A stretch of 64,000 nt of DNA. It comes from Bradyrhizobium sp. AZCC 1693 (GTDB lineage Bacteria; Pseudomonadota; Alphaproteobacteria; Rhizobiales; Xanthobacteraceae). Numbering within the stretch: position 1 is the first letter of the stretch; every line of letters starts with the position of its first letter. The notes below the pieces were generated by a model. That model made no database searches and was not told the DNA's origin. It saw only the letters and a list, made by a program, of their open reading frames with translations. The stretch spans positions 3,906,001-3,970,000 of the forward strand of contig NZ_JAZHSD010000001.1 of assembly GCF_036924745.1 (NCBI RefSeq). Direction: 5' to 3'. Positions 16,906 to 27,374 of this stretch are shown here, one piece after another. The position numbers and the translations under genes are program-made.

Positions 16906-17222
16906 TCATCCTCTCCGGCATCGAGCACCGCACGGATGGTGCCGATCGCGACATCCAGTTTTTCGGCGATCTCGCGGTTGGTTCGCTCCAGCCGCCGCGT
17001 CTTCACCAGCGAGCCGTCGAGTTCGTCGGCGAGCCGCGAGCGATCGGCGCCGAGCGCCTGGATCCGGCTCGCCAGTTCGTTCTCGTCGCGGTCGGCATCG
17101 CGTCGCCGCTCCGCCGCCGCCTCGAGCGCATCGAGCGCCAGCATCAGGCGCCGTGTGGCGGCGTCGATGTCGACTTGGACCGGCTCGGCATTGCCGACAC
17201 CGTTAGTGTGACGATCGCTCAT
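16902..17222 (-). CDS. DUF4164 coiled-coil protein upstream of zapA
   Basis: A 106-residue protein, almost entirely one coiled coil: AATRRLMLALDALEAAAERR, ASRIQALGADRSRLADELD and LERTNREIAEKLDVAIGTI. DUF4164 members regularly precede zapA in Rhizobiales, and a division-related role similar to ZapB is plausible but unproven. The ATG at 17220-17222 is chosen because the upstream codons are not conserved in character. It overlaps zapA by four bases. Confidence 0.8.
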   Translation of the reverse strand: MSDRHTNGVGNAEPVQVDIDAATRRLMLALDALEAAAERRRDADRDENELASRIQALGADRSRLADELDGSLVKTRRLERTNREIAEKLDVAIGTIRAVLDAGEDE

Positions 17223-17512
17223 GAGAGGCAGCGCGCACCTTCGCGTAGGCCCGCCGCACGGCAGCAAAATCCGCGGTTCGGCAAGCGGTTAGAGCACGAA
17301 ATTTACGTGGCAAGCGAGCGAATCGCAACGCCCGCGCGAAGCTATGCACTGCTAAGCAACTTTTCGCACCAAAAGGGCGATTCCTCGCCTTGGACTCACG
17401 GGGATTGAGGTGCTATCCAGCCCCGACTTTCCCCTAATCCACGCCCGTATTGCGGCCCTTCGCCCGGTACGTACCCCGTAACCAAGCACCTCATTTCAGG
17501 CGGAATTTCATC

Positions 17513-19498
17513 ATGACGCAGGTCGATCATACCCGTATGGCCAATGCGATTCGCGGGCTTGCCATGGATGCCGTCGAAAAGGCGAAATCTGGCCACCCGG
17601 GCTTGCCGATGGGCGCGGCCGACGTCGCGACCGTGCTGTTCACACAGTTCCTCAAATTCGACGCCAGTGCCCCGAACTGGCCGGACCGCGACCGCTTCGT
17701 GCTGTCGGCCGGACACGGCTCGATGCTGCTCTATGCCTTGCTGTACCTGACCGGCAACAAGGACATGACGCTCGATCAGATCAGGAATTTCCGTCAGCTC
17801 GGCTCCAAGACGCCGGGACACCCCGAGAACTTCGAGACCAGCGGCGTCGAGACCACCACCGGCCCGCTCGGCCAGGGCATCGCCGCCGCGGTCGGCATGG
17901 CGCTGGCGGAGAAGATGCTGGTCGCCGAGTTCGGCAAGAAGGTGGTGGGGCATCACACCTACGTGCTCGCGTCCGACGGCGACCTGATGGAAGGCGTGTC
18001 GCAGGAAGCGATCGCGATGGCCGGACACTGGAAGCTCAACAAGATGATCGTGCTGTACGACGATAACGGCATCTCGATCGACGGCCCGACATCGCTCGCC
18101 GATTCGGTCGACCAGGTGAAGCGCTTCAAGTCCGCCGGCTGGGCAGCCGAGCTGATCGACGGCCATGATCCGAAGGCGATTGCAGCGGCAATCACCCGCG
18201 CGCAGAAATCCAGCAAGCCGTCGCTGATCGCCTGCAAGACCACCATCGGCTATGGCGCGCCGACGCGGGCGGGCACCGCAAAGGCCCATGGCGAGGCGCT
18301 CGGCGCCGACGAGCTCAAAGGCGCCAAGGAAAAGCTCGGCATTTCGCTGGAAGCCTTTTCGGTGCCCGACGACGTGCTGAAAGCCTGGCGCGCCGCCGGC
18401 AGCCGCGGCGCCAGCGCACGCGAAGAGTGGCAGGCCCGCTTCGACGAACTCGGCAGTCGCAAGCGCGCCGAGTTCGAGCGGCGGATGCGGCACGAGCGGC
18501 CGGCTTCGCTTGCGAAGGCGCTGCGGGCGCACAAGAAGGCGCTGCTGGAAACGCCGCAGAATGTCGCCACGCGGAAATCCTCCGAATCGGCGATCGAGGC
18601 GATTGCATCGGCGATGCCGATGGAATTCCTCGCCGGCTCCGCCGACCTCACCGGCTCCAACAACAACAAGGCCAAATCGGCGGTGGCGTTCTCGGCCAAG
18701 ACGCCGAAGGGCCGCTTCATCCATTACGGCATCCGCGAGCACGGCATGGCTGCATGCATGAACGGCATCTTCCTGCACGGCGGTTTTGCGCCGAACGGCG
18801 CCACCTTCCTGGTGTTCACCGACTACGCGCGGCCGGCGATACGGCTGGCCGCGCTGATGGGCGCGGGCGTCGTCTACGTGATGACCCATGATTCGATCGG
18901 GCTCGGCGAGGACGGCCCGACGCATCAGCCGGTTGAACATCTCGCCGCCCTGCGTGCGATTCCCAACATGCGCGTATTCCGGCCCTGCGATGCCGTCGAG
19001 GTAACCGAATGCTGGGAACTGGCGCTCAATCGTGTGGACGGTCCGACGGTGCTGGCGCTGACCCGCCAGAACCTGCCGCAACTCCGCACCTCGGCGCCGA
19101 ACGATAATCCTTGCGCGCATGGCGCCTATGAGCTGGTCGCGGCACAGGGCGAGGCCAAAGTGTCGCTGTTCGCCTCGGGCTCCGAGGTCGAGATCGCGGT
19201 GGCCGCCCAGAAACAGCTCGCTGAGCGCGGCATCGCGTCGCGGGTGGTCTCGGTACCCTCGCTCGAATTGCTGCTGGCGCAGCCGGCGGACCGGCGGAAG
19301 GCCATCATCGGCAACGCGCCGGTCAAGGTCGCCATCGAGGCCGCGGTACGCTGGGGCTGGGACGCCGTGATCGGCCAGGATGGTGAATTCGTGGGCATGC
19401 ACGGTTTCGGCGGCAGCGCCCCCGCCAAGGACCTTTTCAAGCACTTCGGAATTACCGCCGAGGCCGCCGTTAATGCTGCCCTGAAGCGCTTGGGGTGA
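17513..19498 (+). CDS. tkt: Transketolase
   Basis: A 661-residue thiamine-diphosphate enzyme of the pentose phosphate and Calvin cycles that moves two-carbon units between sugar phosphates. The N-terminal domain has [19 protein letters not shown] (substrate His), [18 protein letters not shown] and the cofactor motif [13 protein letters not shown] to DDNGISIDG. The central domain has [13 protein letters not shown] with the catalytic Glu and [15 protein letters not shown]; the C-terminal domain closes after [15 protein letters not shown] text ([14 protein letters not shown]) and [23 protein letters not shown] 17513 gives [11 protein letters not shown] and has AGGCGG upstream. It heads a rightward run of carbon metabolism genes. 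Confidence 0.96.
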   Translation: MTQVDHTRMANAIRGLAMDAVEKAKSGHPGLPMGAADVATVLFTQFLKFDASAPNWPDRDRFVLSAGHGSMLLYALLYLTGNKDMTLDQIRNFRQLGSKTPGHPENFETSGVETTTGPLGQGIAAAVGMALAEKMLVAEFGKKVVGHHTYVLASDGDLMEGVSQEAIAMAGHWKLNKMIVLYDDNGISIDGPTSLADSVDQVKRFKSAGWAAELIDGHDPKAIAAAITRAQKSSKPSLIACKTTIGYGAPTRAGTAKAHGEALGADELKGAKEKLGISLEAFSVPDDVLKAWRAAGSRGASAREEWQARFDELGSRKRAEFERRMRHERPASLAKALRAHKKALLETPQNVATRKSSESAIEAIASAMPMEFLAGSADLTGSNNNKAKSAVAFSAKTPKGRFIHYGIREHGMAACMNGIFLHGGFAPNGATFLVFTDYARPAIRLAALMGAGVVYVMTHDSIGLGEDGPTHQPVEHLAALRAIPNMRVFRPCDAVEVTECWELALNRVDGPTVLALTRQNLPQLRTSAPNDNPCAHGAYELVAAQGEAKVSLFASGSEVEIAVAAQKQLAERGIASRVVSVPSLELLLAQPADRRKAIIGNAPVKVAIEAAVRWGWDAVIGQDGEFVGMHGFGGSAPAKDLFKHFGITAEAAVNAALKRLG

Positions 19499-19638
19499 CG
19501 GTTGAGATTGCTGGGAAAAAGGATTACCTAGACCCCCATCTTGACCGTTCCCGCCCGGCCGAACCGGGCGTTCCGCCGTAAGCACCTCCGTGGAACGTCT
19601 CCGCGGGGCCGGCACCGGCTATAAGAGGAGAAACGAGC

Positions 19639-20646
19639 ATGGCAGTCCGGGTCGCGATCAACGGATTTGGCCGCATCGGCCGCAATATCTTGCGGGCCAT
19701 CGCGGAATCCGGCCGCAAGGATATCGAGGTGGTCGGCATCAACGATCTCGGCCCGGTCGAGACCAACGCCCATCTGCTGCGTTTCGACTCCGTGCATGGC
19801 CGGTTCCCCGGCATCGTCACCGTCGACGGCGACTCGATCAGCGTCGGCAATGGCAGGATCAAGGTTTCCGCCGAGCGCGATCCGTCAAAGCTGCCGTGGA
19901 AAGAACTCGGCGTCGACATCGCGATGGAATGCACGGGTATCTTCAGCGCCAAGGCCAAGGCCACCGCGCACCTGACCGCCGGCGCCAAGCGCGTGCTGGT
20001 CTCGGCCCCCTCAGACGGCGCCGACGCGACCATCGTCTACGGCGTCAATCACGACAAGCTGACCAAGGATCATCTGGTCGTCTCCAACGGCTCCTGCACC
20101 ACCAACTGCCTGGCGCCGGTCGCCAAGGTGCTGAACGACACCGTCGGCATCGAGACCGGCTTCATGACCACGATCCACGCCTATACCGGCGACCAGCCGA
20201 CGCTCGACACCCTGCACAGTGATCTCTACCGCGGCCGGGCTGCTGCGATGTCGATGATCCCGACCTCCACCGGTGCGGCCAAGGCCATCGGCCTGGTGCT
20301 GCCGGAATTGCAGGGCAAGCTCGACGGCGTCGCGATCCGCGTGCCGACCCCGAACGTCTCGGTGGTCGATCTGAAGATCGTCGCGCAGCGCAAGACCGAC
20401 GTGAAGGAAATCAACGAGGCGATGAAGCGCGCCTCGGAGCAGCAGCTCAAGGGCATCCTTGGCTACACCACGGCGCCGAACGTCTCGATCGACTTCAACC
20501 ACGATCCCCACTCGTCCACGTTCCACATGGACCAGACCAAGGTGCAGAACGGCACGCTGGTGCGGGTGATGTCCTGGTACGACAATGAATGGGGTTTTTC
20601 GAACCGCATGGCAGACACCGCCGTCGCAATGGGCAAGCTCCTGTAA
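19639..20646 (+). CDS. gap: Glyceraldehyde-3-phosphate dehydrogenase, type I
   Basis: A 335-residue enzyme forming 1,3-bisphosphoglycerate from glyceraldehyde-3-phosphate. The NAD-binding N-terminus is [17 protein letters not shown]; the catalytic Cys is in [15 protein letters not shown]; the catalytic His lies in [14 protein letters not shown]; the C-terminus holds [13 protein letters not shown]. The coenzyme site residues ND in GINDLG suggest NAD rather than NADP, an inference. A strong site AGGAGAAACGAGC precedes the ATG. It is followed by a palindromic repeat and pgk. Confidence 0.97.
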   Translation: MAVRVAINGFGRIGRNILRAIAESGRKDIEVVGINDLGPVETNAHLLRFDSVHGRFPGIVTVDGDSISVGNGRIKVSAERDPSKLPWKELGVDIAMECTGIFSAKAKATAHLTAGAKRVLVSAPSDGADATIVYGVNHDKLTKDHLVVSNGSCTTNCLAPVAKVLNDTVGIETGFMTTIHAYTGDQPTLDTLHSDLYRGRAAAMSMIPTSTGAAKAIGLVLPELQGKLDGVAIRVPTPNVSVVDLKIVAQRKTDVKEINEAMKRASEQQLKGILGYTTAPNVSIDFNHDPHSSTFHMDQTKVQNGTLVRVMSWYDNEWGFSNRMADTAVAMGKLL

Positions 20647-20764
20647 GTCTCGTGTCCCGGACGCGGCGCGGCACGAAGTGACGCGACGCAGAGCCGGGAC
20701 CCATGCAATGTAGGTCCCGGTTCTGCACAGCGGCACTTCGTGCCGCAGTGCGCCGGGACAAGAG
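20647..20764. repeat. Palindromic intergenic repeat between gap and pgk
   Basis: TCTCGTGTCCCGGACGCGGC at the left and its inverse GCAGTGCGCCGGGACAAGAG at the right bracket inner inverted pairs GGCACGAAGTG / CACTTCGTGCC and GAGCCGGGACC / GGTCCCGGTTC. A half element of the same kind lies at 38500-38551. Lying between two operon genes it could modulate relative expression of gap and pgk; this is inference. Confidence 0.7.
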
Positions 20765-20772
20765 ACCCGCCA

Positions 20773-21969
20773 ATGACAAAATCATTCCGCACCCTCGATG
20801 ACGTCGACGTGAAGGGCAAGCGCGTCCTGCTGCGCGTCGACCTCAACGTGCCCATGGAGAACGGCCGCGTCTCCGACGCGACCAGGCTCGAGCGCGTCGC
20901 GCCGACCATCACCGAAATTTCGGACAAGGGCGGCAAGGTCGTCCTGCTCGCCCATTTCGGCCGGCCGAAGGGACGCGACGCCAAGGATTCGCTCAAACCC
21001 GTCGCAGCGGCGCTGGGACAGGTCATCAAGAAGCCGGTTGCCTTCGCCGAGGATTGCATCGGCGAGGCCGCGGCCAAGGCCGTGGCCGCAATGAAGGACG
21101 GCGACATCCTCTGCCTGGAAAACACCCGCTTCCACAAGGAGGAAGAGAAGAACGATCCGGCGTTCGTAGCCGAACTCGCCAAGCTCGGCGACATCTGGGT
21201 CAACGACGCGTTCTCGGCCGCGCACCGCGCGCATGCTACGACCGAAGGCCTCGGCCACAAGCTGCCCGCCTATGCCGGCCGCACCATGCAGGCCGAACTC
21301 GACGCACTTGGCAAAGCGCTGGACGCGCCGACCAAGCCCGTGATCGCGATCATCGGCGGCGCCAAGGTATCGACCAAGATCGATCTGCTGGAAAACCTGG
21401 TGACAAAGGTCGATGCGCTGGTCATCGGCGGCGGCATGGCCAACACCTTCCTGCACGCGCAGGGCGTCGGCGTCGGCAAGTCGCTGGCGGAGAAAGATCT
21501 CGCGGCAACCGCGCTGCGCATCATGGAAAAGGCCAGTGCGGCGAACTGCGCCATCATCCTCCCCGTCGATGCCGTGGTCGCGTATCACTTCGCGGCCAAC
21601 TCGCCCTCGCACGCCTATGGCCTCGACGCCATTCCGGCCGACGGCATGATCCTCGACGTCGGCCCGCAATCAACCGCGCGGATTCATGCCGCGATCGACG
21701 ACGCCAAGACGCTGGTCTGGAACGGCCCGCTCGGCGCGTTCGAAATGACGCCGTTCGACCGCGGCACAATGGTAGCGGCCAAGCATGCGGCCGAGCGGAC
21801 CAAGGCCAAGAAACTGATCTCGGTTGCCGGCGGCGGCGACACCGTCGCGGCGCTGAACCAGGCCAGCGTGGCCGACGATTTTTCCTATGTTTCGACGGCT
21901 GGCGGCGCGTTTCTCGAATGGATGGAAGGCAAACCGCTGCCCGGCGTGGAAGTTCTGAAACTGCGTTAG
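20773..21969 (+). CDS. pgk: Phosphoglycerate kinase
   Basis: A 398-residue two-domain kinase that transfers phosphate between 1,3-bisphosphoglycerate and ADP. Substrate-binding motifs are [19 protein letters not shown] and [10 protein letters not shown]; the hinge and nucleotide side show [26 protein letters not shown], and [13 protein letters not shown] near the end. ATG 20773 is chosen because the upstream codons translate the repeat. It lies in the gap-pgk-fba order common to Bradyrhizobium and photosynthetic relatives. Confidence 0.97.
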   Translation: MTKSFRTLDDVDVKGKRVLLRVDLNVPMENGRVSDATRLERVAPTITEISDKGGKVVLLAHFGRPKGRDAKDSLKPVAAALGQVIKKPVAFAEDCIGEAAAKAVAAMKDGDILCLENTRFHKEEEKNDPAFVAELAKLGDIWVNDAFSAAHRAHATTEGLGHKLPAYAGRTMQAELDALGKALDAPTKPVIAIIGGAKVSTKIDLLENLVTKVDALVIGGGMANTFLHAQGVGVGKSLAEKDLAATALRIMEKASAANCAIILPVDAVVAYHFAANSPSHAYGLDAIPADGMILDVGPQSTARIHAAIDDAKTLVWNGPLGAFEMTPFDRGTMVAAKHAAERTKAKKLISVAGGGDTVAALNQASVADDFSYVSTAGGAFLEWMEGKPLPGVEVLKLR

Positions 21970-22018
21970 ACCAGGACTAATGGAGCGCCAAAGGCGCGGC
22001 AACTACAGGAGAATTTGA

Positions 22019-23086
22019 ATGGCTCGCATTACCTTGCGTCAACTGCTCGATCATGCGGCAGAGCACGATTACGGGGTGCCGGCGTTCAACATCAACAACA
22101 TGGAGCAGGCGCTGGCCATCATGGAGGCCGCCTCCTCGCTCGATGCTCCCGTCATCATCCAGGCTTCGCGCGGCGCGCGCTCCTACGCCAATGACGTGAT
22201 GCTCAGGCACATGATGGACGCCGTCACCGAAATCTATCCGCAGATCCCGGTCTGCGTGCATCTCGATCACGGCAATGAACCCGCCACCTGCATGACTGCG
22301 ATCCAGTCCGGCTTCACGTCGGTGATGATGGACGGCTCGCTGAAGGCCGACGGCAAGACCCCCGGCGACTGGGACTACAATGTCGGCGTGACCAAGACCG
22401 TCACCGACATGGCCCATCTCGGCGGCATCTCGGTGGAAGGCGAACTCGGCGTACTCGGCTCGCTCGAGACCGGCATGGGCGACAAGGAAGACGGCCATGG
22501 CGCCGAAGGCAAGCTGTCGCACGACCAGTTGCTCACCAATCCCGATGAAGCCGTGAAGTTCGTCAAGGAGACAAAGGTCGACGCACTGGCGATCGCGATG
22601 GGCACTTCGCACGGCGCCTACAAGTTCACTCGCAAGCCGGACGGCGACATCCTCGCCATGAAGGTGATCGAGGAAATCCATCGCAAGCTGCCGAACACGC
22701 ATCTCGTGATGCACGGCTCGTCCTCGGTGCCGCAGGACCTGCAGGAGATCATCAACGCCAATGGCGGCAAGATGAAGCCGACCTGGGGCGTGCCGGTGTC
22801 CGAAATTCAGCGCGGCATCAAGAACGGCGTGCGCAAGATCAACATCGACACCGACAACCGCATGGCGATGACTGGGCAGATCCGCAAAGTGCTGAAGGAC
22901 AATCCGGAAGAGTTCGATCCGCGCAAATATCTCAAGCCGGCGATGGAAGCGATGGCCAAGCTGTGCAAGCAGCGGCTGCAGGAATTCAATACCGCGGGCC
23001 AGGCCGGCAAGATCAAGAAGGTGCTGACGACGGCCGAAATGGCCAAGCGCTACACCAAGGGTGAACTGGACCCGCGGGTTGCCTGA
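22019..23086 (+). CDS. fba: Fructose-bisphosphate aldolase, class II (Calvin-cycle subtype)
   Basis: A 355-residue zinc-dependent aldolase. Metal ligands are in [13 protein letters not shown] (His), [14 protein letters not shown] (Glu region), SHGAYKF (His) and [13 protein letters not shown] (His); substrate contacts include [20 protein letters not shown] and [11 protein letters not shown]. The long 340-355-residue form with the Asp-rich insert is the one found in autotrophic clusters (CbbA type). AGGAGAATTTGA precedes the ATG. It cleaves or forms fructose-1,6- and sedoheptulose-1,7-bisphosphate. A class I aldolase gene follows 112 bp downstream, an unusual redundancy. Confidence 0.95.
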   Translation: MARITLRQLLDHAAEHDYGVPAFNINNMEQALAIMEAASSLDAPVIIQASRGARSYANDVMLRHMMDAVTEIYPQIPVCVHLDHGNEPATCMTAIQSGFTSVMMDGSLKADGKTPGDWDYNVGVTKTVTDMAHLGGISVEGELGVLGSLETGMGDKEDGHGAEGKLSHDQLLTNPDEAVKFVKETKVDALAIAMGTSHGAYKFTRKPDGDILAMKVIEEIHRKLPNTHLVMHGSSSVPQDLQEIINANGGKMKPTWGVPVSEIQRGIKNGVRKINIDTDNRMAMTGQIRKVLKDNPEEFDPRKYLKPAMEAMAKLCKQRLQEFNTAGQAGKIKKVLTTAEMAKRYTKGELDPRVA

Positions 23087-23198
23087 GCAGGCCGCCGGCG
23101 CCTCGCAAACACCCCCGCTGCGACGAACGTTTTCTAGGCAATTGCCCGAGAACCGCCTATTTTGGTGCGCAAGGGCATGATGTTTCTGGAGAACTTCG

Positions 23199-24239
23199 AT
23201 GAATCTTGCTGACCTCAACAAGGTTGCCCTCGCCATGGTCACCCCGGGCAAGGGCATTCTCGCCGCCGACGAATCCTCGGGCACGATCAAGAAGCGTTTC
23301 GACGCCATCAAGGTCGAATCGACCGAGGAGAACCGCCGCGACTATCGCGAGATGCTGTTCCGCTCCACCGAGGCGATGAGCAAGTACGTCTCGGGCGTGA
23401 TCCTGTACGACGAGACGATCTGGCAGAACGCAAAGGACGGCACGCCGCTGGTCAAGCTGATCGAGCAGTCCGGCGCGATCCCCGGCATCAAGGTCGATGA
23501 GGGGACGCAAGCGCTGCCGCAATGTCCGGGCGAACTGGTGACTGTCGGCCTCGACAAGCTCGCCGAGCGCCTGAAGAAATATTACGAGCGCGGCGCGCGC
23601 TTTGCCAAATGGCGCGCGGTGATCGATATCGGCGGCGGCACTGACGGCCGGGGCATTCCGACGATGACCGCCATCAGCGTCAACGCGCACGCGCTGGCGC
23701 GCTATGCGGCGCTGTGCCAGGCGGCGCAGATCGTGCCGATCGTGGAACCGGAAGTGCTGATGGACGGCGATCACGATATCGACCGCTGCTATGACGTGAC
23801 CCAGCGTGTGCTGAACGAGACGTTCCAGGAATTGCGGGTGCAGCGCGTCGAACTCGAAGGCATGGTGCTGAAACCCAACATGGCGATTTCAGGCAAGAAG
23901 TGCGCGAAGCAGGCTCCCGTCGAGGAAGTCGCCGACAAGACCGTGCGGCTGTTGAAGGCGTGCGTTCCCGCGGCGGTGCCGGGCATCGCCTTCCTCTCCG
24001 GCGGACAGTCCGACGAGGACGCGACCGCACATCTGAACGCCATGAACCGGATCGGCGGCTTGCCCTGGAAGCTGACGTTCTCCTATGGCCGCGCGCTGCA
24101 GGCGGCGCCGCAAAAGGCGTGGTCGGGTAAGGCCGAGAATATCGCCGCGGGCCAGCGCGCCTTCACGCACCGTGCGCGGATGAATGCGCTGGCGAGCAAG
24201 GGCGAGTGGGAAACCGGCCTTGAAAAGAAGGTCGCCTAG
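23199..24239 (+). CDS. Fructose-bisphosphate aldolase, class I
   Basis: A 346-residue Schiff-base aldolase of the eukaryote-like type. Diagnostic segments are GKGILAADESSGTIKKRF at the N-terminus, ILYDETIWQ, KWRAVIDIG, the lysine region GMVLKPNMAISGKKC (Schiff-base Lys in LKPNM), and AFLSGGQSDEDATAHLNAMN with the phosphate-binding Gly-Gly. It needs no metal, in contrast to the class II enzyme encoded just upstream. TGGAGAACTTCG precedes the ATG. The next gene starts two bases after its stop, so they are coupled. Confidence 0.95.
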   Translation: MNLADLNKVALAMVTPGKGILAADESSGTIKKRFDAIKVESTEENRRDYREMLFRSTEAMSKYVSGVILYDETIWQNAKDGTPLVKLIEQSGAIPGIKVDEGTQALPQCPGELVTVGLDKLAERLKKYYERGARFAKWRAVIDIGGGTDGRGIPTMTAISVNAHALARYAALCQAAQIVPIVEPEVLMDGDHDIDRCYDVTQRVLNETFQELRVQRVELEGMVLKPNMAISGKKCAKQAPVEEVADKTVRLLKACVPAAVPGIAFLSGGQSDEDATAHLNAMNRIGGLPWKLTFSYGRALQAAPQKAWSGKAENIAAGQRAFTHRARMNALASKGEWETGLEKKVA

Positions 24240-24241
24240 AC

Positions 24242-24952
24242 TTGGCTAACAAACACTTGGCCAACAAACCCGTTCCGCCGCGCCCGGCGCCGCGCCTCTA
24301 TCTCGCGACTTCAGAGGTGGACGATCCGTCGCAGCTCGCAAGCCTGCTTCCGGAGCTGTTGGCGGCGGCCGACGTCGCGGCGGTGCTGCTGCGACTGAAG
24401 CCGACCGATCAGCGCACCATGATTTCGCACGTGAAGACACTGGCGCCCGTGATCCAGAATGCCGGCGCAGCGCTGCTGCTCGACGGTCATACCGAACTGG
24501 TGGCGCGCGCCGGCGCCGATGGCGCGCATCTGAACGGCCTCGCCGCGCTGGAAGATGCGTTGCCGTCGCTGAAGCCTGACCGCATTGCCGGCGTCGGCGG
24601 CCTTGCGACGCGGCACGATTCGATGGCCGCGGGCGAAAGCGGCGCGGACTACGTGCTGTTCGGCGAGCCCGACGCCAAGGGGCAGCGGCCCTCGACCGAG
24701 GCGATCGCCGAGCGCCTGCAATGGTGGGACGAACTGTTCGAACCGCCTTGCATCGGCTTTGCCGCATCGCGCGAGGAGGCTGCCGAATTCGCCGCCGCCG
24801 GCGCGGATTTTGTGCTGGTCGGCGATTTCATCTGGACCGATCCGCGCGGCGCCAAGGCGGCGCTGACCGATGCCGGGCAGGCAATCGCGCAAGCGTACGA
24901 CACAGCGTTCGGAAAGGCCAAGGCTGGTACGGACAAGGCTGGGCACGGATAA
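24242..24952 (+). CDS. Thiamine phosphate synthase-like protein
   Basis: A 236-residue TIM-barrel protein resembling ThiE/TenI. Recognisable parts are the pyrophosphate-Lys-like region LLLDGHTELVARAGADGAHL (ThiE: D-x-x-x-LA-x-x-x-x-ADGVH), GVGGLATRHDSMAAGESGAD with YVLFGEP, and a late GADFVLVGDFIWTD. Some canonical ThiE residues are replaced, so true thiamine phosphate synthesis is uncertain and a relative with another role is possible. The start is TTG at 24242 or 24257; no ATG exists in the first part. It is coupled to the class I aldolase gene two bases upstream and precedes the Sel1-repeat gene. Confidence 0.8.
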   Translation: MANKHLANKPVPPRPAPRLYLATSEVDDPSQLASLLPELLAAADVAAVLLRLKPTDQRTMISHVKTLAPVIQNAGAALLLDGHTELVARAGADGAHLNGLAALEDALPSLKPDRIAGVGGLATRHDSMAAGESGADYVLFGEPDAKGQRPSTEAIAERLQWWDELFEPPCIGFAASREEAAEFAAAGADFVLVGDFIWTDPRGAKAALTDAGQAIAQAYDTAFGKAKAGTDKAGHG

Positions 24953-24961
24953 CGCCGGACC

Positions 24962-26101
24962 ATGAAACTCCTGCGTCCCATATCGCTGCTTGCGAGCCTG
25001 TTGATGACGATGGCCGGCGCCACCGCGCAGATCTCGCTGACGCCGCCTGCCGCGCAGCCGCCCGCGAGCCCTCCGGCTGCGAAAAAGGAAGCGCCCAAAC
25101 CAAAGGCGCCGACCGCTGCGAAAAAGCCCGCTGCGACACCGACGCCGACGCCGGCACCGGCACCGTCGGCGCCGCTCAAGCCGGCGGTAACGACCAAGCC
25201 CGCGGCAACGCCTGCGCCCTCCCCCTCGCCGACGGCCGCCTTCGAGGATCCGAACGTCGACAGCGTCTACGGCGCCTATCAGCGCGGCCTCTACAAGACG
25301 GCCTTCGATCTCGCCATCACGCGCGCGCAGTATAACGGCGACGCCAAGGCGATGACGATGCTGGGCGAGCTCTATGCCAACGGGCTCGGCATCAAGCGCG
25401 ACTATGCGAAGGCCACTGACTGGTACCAGCGCGCGGCGGACGCCGGCGACCGCGAAGGCATGTTCGCGCTCGCCATGATGCGACTGTCCGGCCGCGGCGG
25501 CGCCACCAACCGCGACCAGGCGGTGAAGCTGCTGGCCTCCGCGGCCAAGCTCGGCAGCCCCAAGGCGGCCTACAATCTGGCGCTGCTCTATCTCGACGGC
25601 AACACGCTGCCGCAGGACGTCAAGCGCGCCGCCGAGCTGCTGCGCGCCGCGGCCGACGCCGGCAACCCGGAGGCGCAGTACGCGCTCGCGACCTTCTACA
25701 AGGAAGGTAATGGCGTGCCGAAGGACCTCGAGCGGGCGGTGCGGCTGTTGCAGGCGGCTTCGCTGGCCGACAATGTCGACGCCGAGGTCGAGTACGCCAT
25801 CGCGCTGTTCAACGGCACCGGCACGCCGAAGAACCAGGCCGCGGCGGTCGCGCTGCTGCGCAAGGCGGCACGGCAGAACTCGCCGATCGCGCAGAACCGC
25901 CTCGCCCGCGTGCTGGTGAGCGGACTGGGGGTGCCGGTGGACAAGATCGAAGGCCTGAAGTGGCACCTTGTCGCCAAGACCGCCGGCAAGGGCGACCCCG
26001 AGCTCGATGAGCGGTTCTCGGAGCTCAGCCCCGAGGATCGCGCCAAGGTCGAGGCGGCGGCGAAAAAATGGACCGGCACCGCCGGCAAATGGACGCCTTG
26101 A
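24962..26101 (+). CDS. Exported Sel1-like repeat protein
   Basis: A 379-residue protein with a signal peptide (MKLLRPISLLASLLMTMAGA), a Pro/Ala/Lys-rich low-complexity linker at residues 25-90, and then about six Sel1 (TPR-like) repeats from residue 95: examples are AMTMLGELYANGLGIKRDYA, AAYNLALLYLDGNTLPQDVK and AQYALATFYKEGNGVPKDLE. Sel1 arrays mediate protein contacts, often at the cell envelope. The linker could cross the periplasm or the peptidoglycan. Partners are unknown. It follows the ThiE-like gene by ten bases and precedes the inositol monophosphatase gene. Confidence 0.85.
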   Translation: MKLLRPISLLASLLMTMAGATAQISLTPPAAQPPASPPAAKKEAPKPKAPTAAKKPAATPTPTPAPAPSAPLKPAVTTKPAATPAPSPSPTAAFEDPNVDSVYGAYQRGLYKTAFDLAITRAQYNGDAKAMTMLGELYANGLGIKRDYAKATDWYQRAADAGDREGMFALAMMRLSGRGGATNRDQAVKLLASAAKLGSPKAAYNLALLYLDGNTLPQDVKRAAELLRAAADAGNPEAQYALATFYKEGNGVPKDLERAVRLLQAASLADNVDAEVEYAIALFNGTGTPKNQAAAVALLRKAARQNSPIAQNRLARVLVSGLGVPVDKIEGLKWHLVAKTAGKGDPELDERFSELSPEDRAKVEAAAKKWTGTAGKWTP

Positions 26102-26180
26102 CGGCGGCACATCTGCAGGGCACCCAGTCCCCAACCCCCTGACGGCATTGGGCCGTTCCCTCGCACCATAAGCTCACATC

Positions 26181-26975
26181 ATGCTGTATTCAGCCCTTAT
26201 CAACGTCATGGTGAAAGCCGCGCGCCGCGCCGGCCGCAACCTCAAGCGCGACCTCGGCGAGATCGAGCATCTCCAGGTGTCGCTGAAGGGACCCGCGAAC
26301 TTCGTCACCAAGGCCGACAAGCGCGCCGAGGAAATGCTGTACGAGGATCTCGCCAAGGCGCGGCCGGGCTACGGCTTCATCGGCGAGGAAGGCGGCAGCC
26401 GCGAAGGCGCCGACAAGACCCACACCTGGATCGTCGATCCGCTGGACGGCACCACCAACTTCCTGCACGGCATCCCGCAATTTGCGATCTCGATCGGCTT
26501 GCGGCGCGAAGACACCATCATTGCCGGCGTGATCTACAACCCCGCCAATGACGAGCTCTACATCGCCGAACGCGGCAAGGGCGCGTTCCTCAACGACCAG
26601 CGGCTGCGCGTCGCCGGCCGCCGCCAGCTCAACGAATGCGTGGTTGCCTGCGGCCTGCCGCATATCGGCCGCGGCGATCATGAGCTGGCGCTGAAGGAAA
26701 TGGCGGCGCTACAGAACAAGGTCGCCGGCTTCCGCCGCTTCGGCGCCGCCTCCCTCGACCTCGCCTTCGTCGCCGCCGGCCGCCTCGACGGCTACTGGGA
26801 ACGCAATCTCTCGCCTTGGGACATCGCGGCGGGGCAGATCATGGTGCGGGAGGCGGGCGGGACGATCTCGGACATCGGCGGCAAGGACGACGCGCTGAAG
26901 ACGGGGAATGTGTTGTGCGGGAATGAGTTCGTGCACGGGGAATTGGTGAAGATTCTGGGGCCGCTGGGGAAGTAG
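26181..26975 (+). CDS. suhB: Inositol monophosphatase family protein (SuhB-like)
   Basis: A 264-residue metal-dependent phosphatase. Magnesium-binding motifs are FIGEEGG (Glu), WIVDPLDGTTNFLHGIPQFA (Asp-x-Leu-Asp-Gly-Thr-Thr) and WERNLSPWDIAAGQIMVREA (Asp of the third site) in the usual order. Family members hydrolyse myo-inositol-1-phosphate and related sugars; SuhB also joins transcription antitermination complexes in enterics. ATG 26181 starts MLYSALINVMVKAARRAGRN, the typical N-terminus. An inverted repeat (ATCACCCG/CGGGTGAT) at about 27006-27029 lies shortly downstream and might end the transcript. Confidence 0.93.
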   Translation: MLYSALINVMVKAARRAGRNLKRDLGEIEHLQVSLKGPANFVTKADKRAEEMLYEDLAKARPGYGFIGEEGGSREGADKTHTWIVDPLDGTTNFLHGIPQFAISIGLRREDTIIAGVIYNPANDELYIAERGKGAFLNDQRLRVAGRRQLNECVVACGLPHIGRGDHELALKEMAALQNKVAGFRRFGAASLDLAFVAAGRLDGYWERNLSPWDIAAGQIMVREAGGTISDIGGKDDALKTGNVLCGNEFVHGELVKILGPLGK

Positions 26976-27237
26976 GGCGACGGTTCCAAGCCACGCGCCG
27001 TCGTCATCACCCGCGATCGGGTGATGCATCCCTCCGGGAGCGGCGAAAGGACACGGAGGAGCCTCGGCGCTCCCAGCCAAAATATTGAAAACAACCCCAT
27101 GCACAGTAGCCGGCACTCGTCGAGTGCCGAAGTAGTCATTTGACACGTCGGGCAAATCAGCGAGACAAGATCATCATCCACCGAACGAAGCGATTGTAAC
27201 AAGTCGTGCGGGGACCATCGGTCGCTGGCAGGTCGCG
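26976..27237. other. Intergenic stretch after suhB
   Basis: No convincing coding frame. A short hairpin ATCACCCGCGATCGGGTGAT occupies about 27007-27026, without a T-run. The text CGGCACTCGTCGAGTGCCG near 27111 is another short palindrome. The remainder is AT-richer than the flanking genes and precedes a transposase fragment, so this is probably the left edge of an accessory region. Confidence 0.5.
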
Positions 27238-27374
27238 TCATGGCGCGCCTGAACGCAGCACCCAAACGATGGCATCGAGCACGCGGCGGTCATCTACCCA
27301 CCGAACGCCGCGCGGCTTGTTCGGCAGCATCGGCTTAATGGCGGTCCACTCATGTTCGCTGAATTCGCAGCGCA
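27238..27374 (-). mobile_element. IS5-type transposase fragment (N-terminus only)
   Basis: On the minus strand from ATG 27372 the frame reads MRCEFSEHEWTAIKPMLPNK and then WVDDRRVLDAIVWVLRSGAP, the standard start of an IS5/IS427-group transposase, which would continue with WRDLP. Here it stops at 27238 right after SGAP, so only about 44 codons remain and no DDE residues are present. No terminal inverted repeats are recognisable. It is a dead remnant marking past insertion. Confidence 0.75.

Noticed and set aside
17396..19615. A 739-codon minus-strand open frame opposite transketolase
   Set aside because: It is the antisense shadow of a GC-rich conserved gene; the plus strand has full family motifs and a ribosome site.
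24311..26134. A 607-codon minus-strand frame opposite the ThiE-like and Sel1 genes
   Set aside because: Covers two real genes in antisense and is low-complexity Arg/Gly; no motif.
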